Notes: a model not told the origin generated them from the letters alone. A DNA stretch of 64,000 nucleotides from Pseudonocardia sediminis (GCF_004217185.1 NZ_SHKL01000001.1:1696001-1760000); one strand, 5' to 3'; numbered from the stretch's first letter, positions 1-8,736 are shown. Numbers and translations are program-made.

Positions 1-78
1 ACGCTCGGCAGCTACTCCGACATCAAGGTCGGCGACGTCATCGAGACGTTCGAGATGCGCGAGAAGCCGCGCGCCTGA
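1..78 (+). CDS. infB: translation initiation factor IF-2, C-terminal end (partial)
   Basis: The window opens inside a reading frame that ends at the TGA at 76-78. The last 25 residues (TLGSYSDIKVGDVIETFEMR..., ending in KPRA) match the end of domain IV of bacterial IF-2, which delivers initiator fMet-tRNA to the 30S subunit. Only this tail is visible, so the call rests on the short peptide and on the neighbours: a ylxP-like gene and rbfA directly downstream, the usual infB-rbfA arrangement. Confidence 0.85.
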   Translation, partial: TLGSYSDIKVGDVIETFEMREKPRA

Positions 79-102
79 TCAGGACGCGGTAGATCGACAC
101 AC

Positions 103-133
103 AGCGGGGGCGGCCCCACCGGCCGCCCCCGCT
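103..133 (+). terminator. stem-loop after infB
   Basis: A perfect 13-bp inverted repeat (AGCGGGGGCGGCC at 103-115, its complement at 121-133) encloses a 5-nt loop. No T-run follows, as is common for high-G+C actinobacterial terminators. It sits 25 bp after infB and 24 bp before the next start, so it may only attenuate transcription. Confidence 0.6.
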
Positions 134-156
134 GTCGTGTCAGGGAGGACGGACCC

Positions 157-450
157 GTGTACGTCGGTGCACTGGAGTGCGACGTCCTGCTCGGCGACGT
201 CCGGTCGTTGAAGCAGAAGCGGTCGCTGGTGCGGCCGGTACTGGCCGAGCTGCGCCGGTTCGAGGTCGCGGCGGCCGAGGCCGGGCACCTGGACCTGCAC
301 CGCCGCGCACTGCTCGGTGTGAGCTGCGTGGCCGCCGACGCCGCGCACGTACGGGCGGTGCTGGAGCGCTGCGAGCGTCTGGTGGCGGCCCGCCCGGAGC
401 TGGAGCTGCTCTCGGTGCGGCACCGGCTGCTGGGCCCCGAGGACGAGTAG
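157..450 (+). CDS. DUF503/YlxP family protein
   Basis: This 97-residue protein begins [12 protein letters not shown] and carries the family core around residues 16-28 ([13 protein letters not shown]). It matches the small DUF503 (YlxP) family, found between infB and rbfA in many Gram-positive bacteria. The molecular role is not established; the location suggests a link to ribosome assembly or translation. The start is GTG at 157 with GGGAGG about 8 nt upstream. Length is normal for the family. Confidence 0.8.
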   Translation: MYVGALECDVLLGDVRSLKQKRSLVRPVLAELRRFEVAAAEAGHLDLHRRALLGVSCVAADAAHVRAVLERCERLVAARPELELLSVRHRLLGPEDE

Positions 451-553
451 CGGGCCGCGACCCGCTTGTCGGCACCTCGTAGACTCGACCGGTCGTCACC
501 GGTCGAGACTCCACTCTCACCGTGCAGGTTTCTCTCGGAGAGGTTCACGCGAC

Positions 554-997
554 ATGGTCGACCACGCACGCGCACGCAAGCTGTCGAAGCGGATCTCGCA
601 GATCGTCGCCGAGGCCCTCGAGCACGAGGTGAAGGACCCGCGCCTGTCGATGGTGACGATCACCGACACCCGGGTCACCGGTGACCTGCGGGAGGCGACC
701 GTCTACTACACGGTGATGGGCGCCTCGGTGGACTCCCCGCCGGACACCCAGGGGGTGGCGGCCGCGCTGGCCAGCGCCACCGGGGTGCTGCGCAGCCGGG
801 TCGGTCAGCAGACCGGCGTCCGGCACACGCCGAGCCTGACGTTCTTCCTCGACGAGGTGCCCGACGAGGCCCGCCGGATGGAGGAGCTCCTCGCCCGCAC
901 CCGGGCCTCCGACGCCGAGGTCGCGCGCCTGGCCGCGGGCGCGTCCCCGGCCGGTGATCCGGACCCGTACCGCGCCCCGCGCGACGACGAGGAGTGA
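554..997 (+). CDS. rbfA: 30S ribosome-binding factor A
   Basis: The 147-residue product has the RbfA KH-like fold signature: N-terminal [18 protein letters not shown], then [28 protein letters not shown] around residues 27-55, and [19 protein letters not shown] near 95-113. RbfA binds the 16S rRNA helix 1/28 region during late 30S maturation. The C-terminal tail after about residue 115 is Ala/Asp/Glu-rich and poorly conserved. The gene overlaps the next start by 4 bp, suggesting translational coupling. Confidence 0.95.
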   Translation: MVDHARARKLSKRISQIVAEALEHEVKDPRLSMVTITDTRVTGDLREATVYYTVMGASVDSPPDTQGVAAALASATGVLRSRVGQQTGVRHTPSLTFFLDEVPDEARRMEELLARTRASDAEVARLAAGASPAGDPDPYRAPRDDEE

Positions 998-2043
998 TGG
1001 CCCCGGGCCCGGTACCGGCCACACCGCCCGGGCACCGCGACGTCCCACCCGGCCCGGTCGACGCCGACGGCGTGGCCGAGCTGCTCCGTGGCGCGTCCGG
1101 GGTGCTCGTGCTCGGGCACATCCGCCCGGACGCCGACGCGATGGGCAGCGCCGTCGCGCTGGCCACCGCCGTCCGCCGGTCCGGGGTGCCCGCCGTGGTG
1201 TCGTTCGGCGGCCCGGACCCGGTGCCGGAGACGCTGCGGACGCTTGACCCGGACGGACTGGTCGTCGAGCCGGACGAGGTCCCGCAGCGCCCGGACGTGC
1301 TCGTCTGCTGCGACGTGTCGTCACCCCCGAGGCTCGGCTCGCTGACCCCGCTGCTGGACGCGGCGCGGGTGTCGCTGGTCGTCGACCACCACGCGTCGTA
1401 CACCGGGTTCGGGACGCACCACCTGGTGGAGCCGCAGACGCCGGCCACGGTGATGCTCGTCCGCCGGATCGTCGCCGCGCTCGGCGTCGAGGTGGACCTG
1501 ACGCTCGCCCGCGCGCTGTTCGCCGGGCTCTACACCGACACCGGGGGGTTCCGCTTCGGGGGCGCGGACGCGCTGCGCCTCGGGGCGGAGCTCGTCGACG
1601 CGGGGGTGGAGCCGCGGGAGCTGATGCGCGAGCTGTCCGGGGCGTCGTCGTTCGCATGGCTGGCCGCGCTGGCCACGATCCTGGCCGGGGCACGGCGGGA
1701 GCCGGACGCGGTCGGTGGCGCGGGTCTGGTCTGGGCCAGTGTGGACGCCGCGACGGTGGACCGGTTCCGGTCCGAGGTGGCCTCGGTGTCCGGGCACCTG
1801 ATGGCCACCGCCGGCGACGGGGTGGCCGCGCTGATCAGCGAGATCTCGCCGGGGGAGTGGTCGACGTCGTTGCGCGGCACCGGCGTGCCGGACCTGTCGG
1901 CGGTGGCCACCCGTCTCGGCGGGGGCGGGCACCCGGGGGCGGCCGGGGTGGAGCGCCCGGGGCCCGTCTCCGACGTGCTGGACGCCCTGCGCACCGAGCT
2001 CGCCGCGCAGGTCGACATCGAGAACGCTCGCGCCGCAGGGTGA
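994..2043 (+). CDS. nrnA: DHH-family phosphoesterase (nanoRNase/pAp phosphatase)
   Basis: A 349-residue DHH/DHHA1 protein. Metal-binding motifs are visible in order: [12 protein letters not shown] near residues 45-56, a central D in [13 protein letters not shown] near 131, and the DHHA1 signature [10 protein letters not shown] near 310. The family (NrnA; Rv2837c in M. tuberculosis) degrades 2-5-nt RNA, linear dinucleotides such as pApA, and pAp. GTG at 994 overlaps the rbfA stop; ATG at 997 follows immediately and is an alternative start. The position after rbfA and before a MATE gene matches mycobacteria. Confidence 0.9.
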   Translation: MMAPGPVPATPPGHRDVPPGPVDADGVAELLRGASGVLVLGHIRPDADAMGSAVALATAVRRSGVPAVVSFGGPDPVPETLRTLDPDGLVVEPDEVPQRPDVLVCCDVSSPPRLGSLTPLLDAARVSLVVDHHASYTGFGTHHLVEPQTPATVMLVRRIVAALGVEVDLTLARALFAGLYTDTGGFRFGGADALRLGAELVDAGVEPRELMRELSGASSFAWLAALATILAGARREPDAVGGAGLVWASVDAATVDRFRSEVASVSGHLMATAGDGVAALISEISPGEWSTSLRGTGVPDLSAVATRLGGGGHPGAAGVERPGPVSDVLDALRTELAAQVDIENARAAG

Positions 2044-2149
2044 GCCGTACCGGGGTGAGCCGGGCCACCTCCCGCCGTCCGGGACGGACCGGACCGAGCG
2101 ATACCGGCGTCCGGCCCGTAGCGTGATGCGCGATCCGGGAGGTGAAGCG

Positions 2150-2779
2150 GTGGCGTCCGAATCCGCACGGGCCGCGGGTACCGACTATCCATGGCGTGAG
2201 TTCCTCGCGGCGTGGGTGCGCAACCCCGCCCGCATGGGGGCGGTGGCCCCCAGCTCGCCGTGGCTCTCGGCCCGGCTCGCGATGGTGGCACCCACGCAGG
2301 GCAGCCCGGTCGTCGTCGAGCTCGGCCCCGGCACCGGCGCCGTCAGCGAGCTGGTGTCGCGCCGTCTCCCGGAGTCCGCGCGGCACCTCGCCGTGGAGCT
2401 GGACCCGGCGATGGCCCGCTACCTCGCGACCGCGCACCCCGGCGTCGAGGTGATCAACGGCGACGCCGCCAAGCTCGGCGCGCTCCTGGCCGAGCGGGAC
2501 GTGCGATCCGTCGACGCCGTGATCAGCGGCCTGCCCTGGTCGCTGTTCGACCGGGAGACCCAGCGCGCGATCCTCGGGCAGGTGGTGACCGCGATCGGCG
2601 AGACCGGCGTGTTCGCCACGTTCGCCTACCCCGGTGGCATGCCGCTGCCGTCGGCCCGGCGGTTCCGGGCGACGCTGCACGAGACGTTCGACGAGGTCGT
2701 CGTCACCCGCACGGTGTGGCGCAACCTGCCGCCCGCGTTCTGCTACCTGTGCCGGCGTCCGAAGGTCGCCGGGATCTGA
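2150..2779 (+). CDS. class I SAM-dependent methyltransferase (phospholipid N-methyltransferase-like)
   Basis: About 209 residues with a Rossmann methyltransferase core. Motif I is VVELGPGTGAVSELV (about residues 51-65), followed by an acidic strand-2 end (AVELDPAMARYL) and a motif-IV-like SGLPWSLF. The pattern is close to rRNA adenine dimethylase-like and phospholipid N-methyltransferase (Pmt) proteins. The substrate cannot be read from sequence. GTG at 2150 is chosen because GGGAGG lies 7 nt upstream; upstream GTG/ATG codons at 2123-2128 lack such a site. Confidence 0.75.
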   Translation: MASESARAAGTDYPWREFLAAWVRNPARMGAVAPSSPWLSARLAMVAPTQGSPVVVELGPGTGAVSELVSRRLPESARHLAVELDPAMARYLATAHPGVEVINGDAAKLGALLAERDVRSVDAVISGLPWSLFDRETQRAILGQVVTAIGETGVFATFAYPGGMPLPSARRFRATLHETFDEVVVTRTVWRNLPPAFCYLCRRPKVAGI

Positions 2780-2824
2780 GCCCTCCGGCGACCGGGTAAG
2801 GGGTGCGGTGATCCGGACCCGCCG

Positions 2825-4309
2825 GTGAGGATGAGATCCATGTCGTCGCTCCGCAGGTCCGAGGGCGGTGCGCGGGACATCCTGCGCCTGGCCGTGCCGG
2901 CGCTGCCGGTGCTCGCCGCCGAGCCGCTCTACGTCCTCGTGGACACGGCCGTCGTCGGCCGGCTCGGTGCGGTACCGCTGGCCGGTCTCGCCGTGGCCGG
3001 GGTGCTGTTCAGCCAGGTCACCACCCAGCTCAACTTCCTGTCCTACGGCACCACCGCGCGCGCGTCGCGGCTGCACGGTGCCGGACGGCGTTCCGACGCC
3101 GTCACCGAGGGCGTGCAGGCGACCTGGCTGGCACTGGGCGTCGGGCTGCTGGTGCTCGTCGCCGGGCAGCTGCTGGCCGGACCGGTGAGCCGGGCCCTGG
3201 CCGGTGCCGGGACGCCGTCCGGCGACGCGGTTGCGGCCGGGGCCGAGTCGTGGCTGCGGATCGCGCTGTTCGGGGCGCCGCTGGTCCTCGTGACGCTGGC
3301 CGGCAACGGCTGGATGCGCGGTGTGCAGGACACCGTCCGCCCGCTGCGCTACGTGATCGCCGGCAACGGCCTGTCCGCGCTGCTGTGCCCGCTGCTGGTG
3401 TTCGGGATCGGCGGCTGGGACGGCTGGGGGCTGGAGGGGTCGGCGGTGTCCAACGTCGTCGCGCAGACGGTGACGGCCGGGTTCTTCCTGCGGGCCCTGT
3501 ACGTCGAGCGCGCCACCGCCGCGGCCGGCGAGCCGGTCCGTCTGCGGCCGATGCCGTCGGTGCTGCGCGCGCAGGCCGTGCTCGGGCGCGACCTGCTGCT
3601 GCGCACGCTGGGGTTCCAGGCCTGTTTCCTGTCCGCGACGGCCGTCGCCGCCCGGTTCGGTGCGCCGTCGGTCGCGGCGCACCAGATCGTGCTGCAGCTG
3701 TGGGTGTTCCAGGCGCTGGTGCTGGACTCGGTGGCGATCGCCGCGCAGGCACTCGTCGGGTCGGCGCTGGGATCGTCGTCCGCCGCCCCGTCCTCCGCTT
3801 CGTCGTCGTCCTCCGCCGGGTCCTCGCCCGCCGCGTCGTCGTCGTCCGGGGCGGGGTCCGGGGCGGGGTCCGGTGGTGACGGCGCGGCCCGGGCGCGGGC
3901 GGTCGCGGCGCGGGTGACGCGCTACGGGCTGGTGCTCGGCGTCGGGTTCGGGGTCCTGTTCGCCGCTCTCTACCCGTTCCTGCCCGGGGTGTTCACCTCG
4001 GACGTCGCCGTGCTCGCGGTGGTGCCGATGGCGTGGTGGTTCTTCGCCGGGCTGCAGCCGATCGCCGGGGTGGTGTTCGCCCTGGACGGCGTGCTGCTCG
4101 GCGCCGGGGACGCCGCGTTCCTGCGGACGACGACGCTCATCGCGGCCCTGGGCGGGTTCCTGCCGATGATCTGGGCGTCGCTGGTGTTCGACTGGGGCCT
4201 CGCCGGGATCTGGGCCGGCCTGAGCGCGTTCATGGTGATCCGGCTCGTCGCCGTCGGGCGGCGGGGATGGTCGGGGAAGTGGGCCGTGACGGGGGCGGTG
4301 CGCGCCTGA
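2825..4309 (+). CDS. MATE-family efflux transporter (DinF-like)
   Basis: A polytopic membrane protein of up to 494 residues, with the MATE opening LRLAVPALPVLAAEPLYVLVDTAVVGRLG and two homologous bundles of hydrophobic segments. DinF-type MATE proteins export cationic or oxidised compounds using Na+ or H+ gradients, and a dinF-like gene follows nrnA in mycobacteria (Rv2836c). About residues 314-355 (3768-3890) form a loop made almost only of Ser, Ala and Gly, falling in the middle of the protein; this is not a usual MATE feature. GTG 2825 is the first start, but ATG 2840 has an AGG-containing site 9 nt upstream and may be the real one. Confidence 0.88.
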   Translation: MRMRSMSSLRRSEGGARDILRLAVPALPVLAAEPLYVLVDTAVVGRLGAVPLAGLAVAGVLFSQVTTQLNFLSYGTTARASRLHGAGRRSDAVTEGVQATWLALGVGLLVLVAGQLLAGPVSRALAGAGTPSGDAVAAGAESWLRIALFGAPLVLVTLAGNGWMRGVQDTVRPLRYVIAGNGLSALLCPLLVFGIGGWDGWGLEGSAVSNVVAQTVTAGFFLRALYVERATAAAGEPVRLRPMPSVLRAQAVLGRDLLLRTLGFQACFLSATAVAARFGAPSVAAHQIVLQLWVFQALVLDSVAIAAQALVGSALGSSSAAPSSASSSSSAGSSPAASSSSGAGSGAGSGGDGAARARAVAARVTRYGLVLGVGFGVLFAALYPFLPGVFTSDVAVLAVVPMAWWFFAGLQPIAGVVFALDGVLLGAGDAAFLRTTTLIAALGGFLPMIWASLVFDWGLAGIWAGLSAFMVIRLVAVGRRGWSGKWAVTGAVRA

Positions 4310-4353
4310 GCGATCCCGGTCGGGCTGCGTCCGACCAGGCCATCGCGACCGCT

Positions 4354-4421
4354 CATGACCGATCTCTGTGGTCACGTTCGGGCCACCGATCGCCCGGAAC
4401 CGACCACAGAGATCGATCATG
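4354..4421. repeat. long hairpin A (CATGACCGATC arms)
   Basis: Inverted repeat with 20-nt arms at 4354-4373 and 4402-4421, 19 of 20 positions complementary, and a 28-nt loop. The arms start CATGACCGATCTCTGTGG. It lies 44 bp after the MATE stop codon, so it may also act as that gene's terminator. Confidence 0.75.
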
Positions 4422-4438
4422 GGGCGTGGATCCGGTCG
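4410..4438 (+). repeat. 29-bp direct repeat, copy 1
   Basis: The segment GATCGATCATG + 2 nt + GCGTGGATCCGGTCG recurs at 4845-4873 with only the two central bases differing (GG against AA). The second copy overlaps the last codons of the histidine kinase gene. The two copies bracket the tandem array. Confidence 0.8.
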
Positions 4439-4500
4439 AAGGGCTTACCGGTCCGTCACCGGGTCGGATGCGCGAGCGGAGCTCTCGTCCGATCTCGCAG

Positions 4501-4735
4501 GACGAACGGGGCCCTCGTCCAGCCAGTCTCGCCGGACGAACGGAGCCCTCGATCAGCCTCGCCGGACGAACGGAGTTCTCGTCCAACCAGCCGGACGAAC
4601 GGGGCCCTCGTCCAAGTTCGCCGGACGAACGGGGCCCCCATCCAGTGTCGCCGGACGAGCGGGGCCTCCGTCCAGTGTCGCCGGACGAACGGGGCCCCCG
4701 TCCAGTGTCGCCGGACGAGCGGAGCCCTCGTCCAG
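4501..4735. repeat. tandem array of 30-bp palindromic units
   Basis: Eight copies of a unit with core GGACGAACGGGGCCCTCGTC start near 4501, 4535, 4565, 4594, 4624, 4654, 4684 and 4714. The last four intervals are exactly 30 bp. Each unit contains GGACGA and TCGTCC as inverted arms around a GC-rich centre, so each can fold into a small hairpin. The right-hand copies are the most uniform, the left-hand ones the most degenerate. Confidence 0.85.
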
Positions 4736-4786
4736 GGAGTCGGCGCCTGAGTGTCGGCTTCCGGGGCGGTGGTGTCGTGGCGGACG

Positions 4787-4858
4787 TTCATGATCGATCG
4801 GTGTGTGTCGATCGGTGCCATCGATGGCACCGATCGTCCCACAAAGATCGATCATGAA
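4787..4858. repeat. long hairpin B with perfect internal palindrome
   Basis: Outer 13-bp arms TTCATGATCGATC (4787-4799) and GATCGATCATGAA (4846-4858) enclose a perfect 26-bp palindrome at 4810-4835 (GATCGGTGCCATC and its complement). The outer arm sequence relates it to hairpin A. It overlaps the stop codon of the histidine kinase gene, so it may terminate that minus-strand transcript. Confidence 0.75.
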
Positions 4859-4873
4859 GCGTGGATCCGGTCG
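4845..4873 (+). repeat. 29-bp direct repeat, copy 2
   Basis: Second copy of the repeat at 4410-4438, with two differences. It covers the last codons and stop codon of the histidine kinase gene on the minus strand, so part of the repeat is protein-coding here and non-coding in copy 1. Confidence 0.8.
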
Positions 4874-7167
4874 GAGGAGGGCTCACCGTGACGGCGTGGC
4901 TCCGGATCGTGCACGACCGGCGTGGTCGATGCGAGCACCGGCGAGAACGGCAGCCGCACCGTGAACACGGTCCCCGTTCCGCCGGCACCGTCGGTTTTGC
5001 CGGCCCCGTGAGCTCCACCGGCACCGTTGGTTCCGCCGGCACCGTTGGTTCCGCCGGCGCCGGGCGCGCCCGGCCACCATGTCGGGTCGGCGTCTCCCGA
5101 ATCGGTGGCTCCCTGATCGGCGGGCCCCCGGTCGGAGGCTTCGCCCGTCCCGGTGGCGCCCTCGCCGGTGCGTGCGGTGACCTCGACGGTCCCACCGAGG
5201 CGGCGGGTGATCCGGTCCACCAGGGCGAGACCGATGCCGCGCGGGCGCCCGCCGTCGACGCCGCGGGTGCTGAAGCCGTAGGTGAACAGGTCGGCCACGG
5301 TGTCGGCGGGGATGCCCGGCCCGGTGTCGGAGACGCGCAGGACCAACGTGCTGTCCGGACCGACGGGGCGGGGGCCGTCCAGGGAGATCGTGACCGCGAC
5401 GGCCCGCCGGGTACCGTCGGGCGCGGTGCGCGGCTGCCCGGAGACGGCCTCCAGCGCGTTGTCGACGAGGTTGCCGGCCAGCGACACGAGGTCGTCGGCG
5501 GACCAGGGCAGGCGGTCGCCGAGGGCAACGTCGGGGGACCCGGGATCGGCGCCACACACGTCGCCGGGGTCGATCTCGTCGGTGACGGTGAACGCGACGT
5601 CGAGCTCGTCGGCGGTCCAGGCCTTGTCCGCGAGCAGGGCGGCGAGGACGGGGTCGAGCACCTCGGCGGCGACGGCGGCGCCCGGCCCGCGGGTCCGGTC
5701 CAGGGCGGCCACCCCGGCGCGGGTGGCGTCCGCGGTGTCGCCGAGCTCCATCAGCGTGATCACGGTCTGCATCCGGTTCGCGAACTCGTGCGCCTGCCCG
5801 GACAGTGCCGCGACCCGGTCGCGAGCGTCGTCGCGCTCGCGCAGCGCCCCGGCAAGCTCGGTGCGGTCGCGCAGGGTGAACACCCGCGTCCCCGGTCCGG
5901 CCGCGGGACCGGCCGCGCGGCTGTTCACCAGCAGCACCCGTTCCCCGGCGAGCGCCGGCTCGTCGCGCAGGTCCTCGTCGTGCCCGCGGTCCAGGACCGC
6001 GCGCACCGCCGGGTCGATCCGGAGCAGGTCGAGCCCCGACTCGCCCGTCCCCTGCCCGGCGGGCACCCGGCGCCCGGGCCGGTCGGCTCCACGACCGTGG
6101 GTGGGATGACGCTGATGGCCCTCCGGGCGACCTCCAGGAGTCATGGACGTCATCTCACCTGCGCTCCCGCCGGCCGGACCTGCGGCGGCCGGACCCGCGG
6201 CGGCCGGACCCGCGGCGGCCGGACCTGTGGCGGTCGGGTCTGTGGGGTTCGGACCAGCGGAGGTCGGACCAGCGGGGGTCGGACCTGGGGCGGTCGGGCC
6301 CGGGGACTCCGTGCCCGGGTGCGCCGGGGAGGAGCTGGTTCCGTCGAGCCCCAGCAGGCGCCGGGCCTCGGCGTTGACCACGACCAGCCGGCGGTCGGAG
6401 TCGACGACCAGGAGTCCCTCACCGACGGCGTGCAGCACGGCGTCGTGATGGGTGTAGGCGGCGGTGATCTCGTCCGGCTCCAGGCCGAGCGTCTGGCGGC
6501 GCAGACGGCGGGCCAGCAGCCAGGCGAGCCCGGCGCCGAGCGCGAGCGCCAGGGCGGCGGCACCGACGATCTCGGGCAGGTACATCAGGGCCAGGTCGCT
6601 GACCCGCGTCTGCAGGACCCCGACCGACACCGCCCCGACGACGCGTCCGCCGGAGAACACCGGAACGACGGTGCGGACCGACGGGCCGAGCGTCCCGGTG
6701 TAGACCTCGGTCAGCGGTTGCCCGGCCAGCGCGGGGGCGAGGGTGCCCTGGTATATGCCGCCGATCCGGTCGGTCTCGGAGTGGCTGTAGCGCAGCCCGG
6801 ACGGGTCCATGACCACGATGAACCCGGTGCCCGAGGCGACCCGGACCCGTTCGGCCAGCGGCTGCATGCGGGCCGAGAGCGTGGCGACGTCGCCGCCGCC
6901 GCCCAGCGTGTCGACGACGGCGGGGTCCCCGGCCAGGGCCGCGGCGGTGGCGCCGGTGAGCCGGCCCGCGGAGTCGAGCTCGATCCGCTGCGCGCCCCAC
7001 ATCCCGAGCGCCGCCAGCCCGCCGACGGTGATCAGCACCGTGACCAGCTGCAGTACCAGCAGCCGCCGCACCAGCCGCGACCGTCGCTGCGGAACCCGTC
7101 CGATCCTCGCCACCGCGACACTGTCCCACTGCAGGCGGGCCCAGCGGATGTTCTGCGGCGCTGTCAT
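4852..7167 (-). CDS. CitA/DcuS-type sensor histidine kinase
   Basis: A membrane sensor kinase of 771 residues. TM1 lies near 36-56, a periplasmic sensor near 57-200, TM2 near 205-227 and a PAS-like segment near 240-290. A Gly/Pro/Ala-rich linker follows (about 279-342). The dimerisation helix has the citrate/dicarboxylate-type H-box GQAHEFANRMQTVI (His near 458), the N-box is NLVDNALEAV (near 569), and the G-boxes are VSDTGPGIP and RGIGLALV. Another Gly/Asn-rich repeat (near 697-727) interrupts the ATPase domain just before its last strand (VFTVRLPF). ATG at 7167 has GGGAG upstream. The family senses C4-dicarboxylates or citrate, which fits the adjacent dctA. Confidence 0.88.
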   Translation of the reverse strand: MTAPQNIRWARLQWDSVAVARIGRVPQRRSRLVRRLLVLQLVTVLITVGGLAALGMWGAQRIELDSAGRLTGATAAALAGDPAVVDTLGGGGDVATLSARMQPLAERVRVASGTGFIVVMDPSGLRYSHSETDRIGGIYQGTLAPALAGQPLTEVYTGTLGPSVRTVVPVFSGGRVVGAVSVGVLQTRVSDLALMYLPEIVGAAALALALGAGLAWLLARRLRRQTLGLEPDEITAAYTHHDAVLHAVGEGLLVVDSDRRLVVVNAEARRLLGLDGTSSSPAHPGTESPGPTAPGPTPAGPTSAGPNPTDPTATGPAAAGPAAAGPAAAGPAGGSAGEMTSMTPGGRPEGHQRHPTHGRGADRPGRRVPAGQGTGESGLDLLRIDPAVRAVLDRGHDEDLRDEPALAGERVLLVNSRAAGPAAGPGTRVFTLRDRTELAGALRERDDARDRVAALSGQAHEFANRMQTVITLMELGDTADATRAGVAALDRTRGPGAAVAAEVLDPVLAALLADKAWTADELDVAFTVTDEIDPGDVCGADPGSPDVALGDRLPWSADDLVSLAGNLVDNALEAVSGQPRTAPDGTRRAVAVTISLDGPRPVGPDSTLVLRVSDTGPGIPADTVADLFTYGFSTRGVDGGRPRGIGLALVDRITRRLGGTVEVTARTGEGATGTGEASDRGPADQGATDSGDADPTWWPGAPGAGGTNGAGGTNGAGGAHGAGKTDGAGGTGTVFTVRLPFSPVLASTTPVVHDPEPRRHGEPSSDRIHAS

Positions 7168-7236
7168 CGCGCTCCCGTGTCGGTACCGGCGGGACGGAGG
7201 CGGCCCGGAGGCCGGTTCGTGGCGGCCCCGGAGACG

Positions 7237-7275
7237 ACGACGGCCGGGCCCCACCGTGGGCGACCCGGCCGTCGT
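7237..7275 (-). terminator. stem-loop after dctA
   Basis: Perfect 12-bp arms ACGACGGCCGGG (7237-7248) and CCCGGCCGTCGT (7264-7275), with a loop that itself contains CCCAC/GTGGG. It lies 19 bp beyond the dctA stop on the minus strand, and upstream of the kinase start, so it should partly separate the two genes. Confidence 0.65.
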
Positions 7276-7293
7276 GTCGGAGGAGGAGGGCGG

Positions 7294-8736
7294 TCAGGCG
7301 GGGCTGCCGACCTTCTCGGTGGAGCGCTCGGACTCCTTCTCCGCGGGCTCCTCGATCGGCGTACCGCCACCGTGCGCGGCGTCCATCGCGGACTCCACCA
7401 GCTTCGGGTCGTTCAGCACGGCCCGCAGACGCTCGCGGTCGAGCTCGCCGTTCCAGCGGGCGACGACGAACGTGGCGACGACGTTGCCGATGCAGTTGGT
7501 CAGCGCCCGGCCCTCGCTCATCACGCGGTCGATGCCGACGATCAGCGCCAGCCCGACGACGATCGCCTCCGGGGTGAAGAACTCCCCGCCGAAGGCCTGC
7601 AGCGACGCGGCCAGGGTGACCAGACCGGCGCCGGTGACGCCGGCGGCACCCTTCGACGTCAGCACCATCAGCACGGCCAGGCCGATCTGCGCACCGATCG
7701 GCAGGTTCTCGCCACCGGCCTGGATGATGAACAGCGCACCCAGGGTCAGGTAGATGCAGGTGCCGTCGAGGTTGAACGAGTAGCCGGTCGGGATGACCAT
7801 GCCGACGGTCTGCTTGGACGCACCGGCGGCCTGCAGCTTGGTGAGCAGCCGCGGCAGCACCGACTCCGACGAGGACGTGCCGACGATGATCAGCAGCTCG
7901 TCCTTGACCAGCCGGATCACCTTGAGGATGTTGAACCCGGACAGCCAGGACACCGCACCGAGCACGACGACGATGAACACCAGGCAGGTGCCCCAGAACA
8001 CGGCCATCAGCAGGCCGAGGTTCTGCAGCGACTCGACACCGAACGCCCCGACGGTGTAGGCCATCCCGCCGAACGCGGCGACCGGCGCGGCCCACATGAT
8101 CAGCTTGATGATGCCGAAGATGACCTGGGCGATCGACTCGATGCTGCTGACGATGCGGGTGCGCAGGTTCGCGTTCAGGCCGCTGATCGCGCAGGCGCTC
8201 AGGATCGCCAGCACCAGCACCTGCAGCACCGAGTTGTCGACGAACGGGCCGAGGAAGCTCGACGGCAGCAGGCTGTCCTGGATGAACGCGACCACGCCGG
8301 ACTCACCGCTCGCGGTGCCGAGGCTCTCCTGGGCGTCCGCGATCTGCGCAGGGTCGGGGGTGCCCTCGAAGCCGAGGCCGGGGGTGAACAGGTTGCCCGC
8401 GAGCAGACCGATCGCCAGGGCGATCACCGTCATCACCAGGAAGTAGCCCAGCGCGCGCAGCGCCAGTCCACCGGCGCGGGCCAGGTTGCCCAGCGAGGCG
8501 ATACCGACGATCACGGTGCAGAAGATGACCGGGCCGATGATGACCTTGATCATCTGGACGAAGGAGTCGGCCAGCCACTTGAGTTCCTTGGCGAAGTCCG
8601 GCGCGGCCAGTCCCACCCCGATGCCCGCGACGATGCCGATCAGCACCCAGAACCAGAGCTGGGTGTAGAACTTCTTCTTCGTCCGCGGCGGGGCGATGCT
8701 CCCCGTGTCAGCGGCGGTGCTGGCGGCCTCGGCCAT
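7294..8736 (-). CDS. dctA: C4-dicarboxylate:cation symporter DctA
   Basis: A 480-residue member of the DAACS (SLC1-like) family. Hydrophobic segments run throughout, with signatures such as PVIFCTVIVGIASLGNLARAG, the serine-rich re-entrant loop GTSSSESVLPRL, and MVIPTGYSFNLDGTCIYL. DctA imports succinate, fumarate and malate. ATG at 8736 is supported by AGGAGG 6 nt upstream. About 30 N-terminal residues precede the first helix and about 45 C-terminal residues are charged. It lies between a dicarboxylate-type sensor kinase and a divergent response regulator, so two-component control of uptake is likely. Confidence 0.93.
   Translation of the reverse strand: MAEAASTAADTGSIAPPRTKKKFYTQLWFWVLIGIVAGIGVGLAAPDFAKELKWLADSFVQMIKVIIGPVIFCTVIVGIASLGNLARAGGLALRALGYFLVMTVIALAIGLLAGNLFTPGLGFEGTPDPAQIADAQESLGTASGESGVVAFIQDSLLPSSFLGPFVDNSVLQVLVLAILSACAISGLNANLRTRIVSSIESIAQVIFGIIKLIMWAAPVAAFGGMAYTVGAFGVESLQNLGLLMAVFWGTCLVFIVVVLGAVSWLSGFNILKVIRLVKDELLIIVGTSSSESVLPRLLTKLQAAGASKQTVGMVIPTGYSFNLDGTCIYLTLGALFIIQAGGENLPIGAQIGLAVLMVLTSKGAAGVTGAGLVTLAASLQAFGGEFFTPEAIVVGLALIVGIDRVMSEGRALTNCIGNVVATFVVARWNGELDRERLRAVLNDPKLVESAMDAAHGGGTPIEEPAEKESERSTEKVGSPA

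Larger units (their letters stand above)
4310..4851. other. repeat-rich intergenic region, no gene seen
   Basis: About 540 bp separates the MATE gene from the 3' end of the histidine kinase gene. It holds two long hairpins, a 30-bp tandem repeat array and a 29-bp flanking direct repeat, listed separately. Several frames are open across the tandem array, but only because the period is a multiple of three. None has a ribosome-binding site or a recognisable fold. Confidence 0.7.

Noticed and set aside
1835-4420. Long minus-strand open frame opposite the methyltransferase and MATE genes
   Set aside because: The translation is Arg/Pro/His-rich with no domain, and the plus-strand genes have clear families.
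4501-4735. Possible CRISPR array
   Set aside because: The units are head-to-tail copies without unique spacers, and no cas genes are present.
4456-4855. Repeat-encoded proteins in several frames of the tandem array
   Set aside because: The open frames follow from a 30-bp period divisible by three; no start signals or neighbours support them.
7168-7254. Upstream extension of the sensor kinase
   Set aside because: It would run through the dctA terminator and adds Arg/Gly-rich residues; ATG 7167 has a ribosome-binding site.
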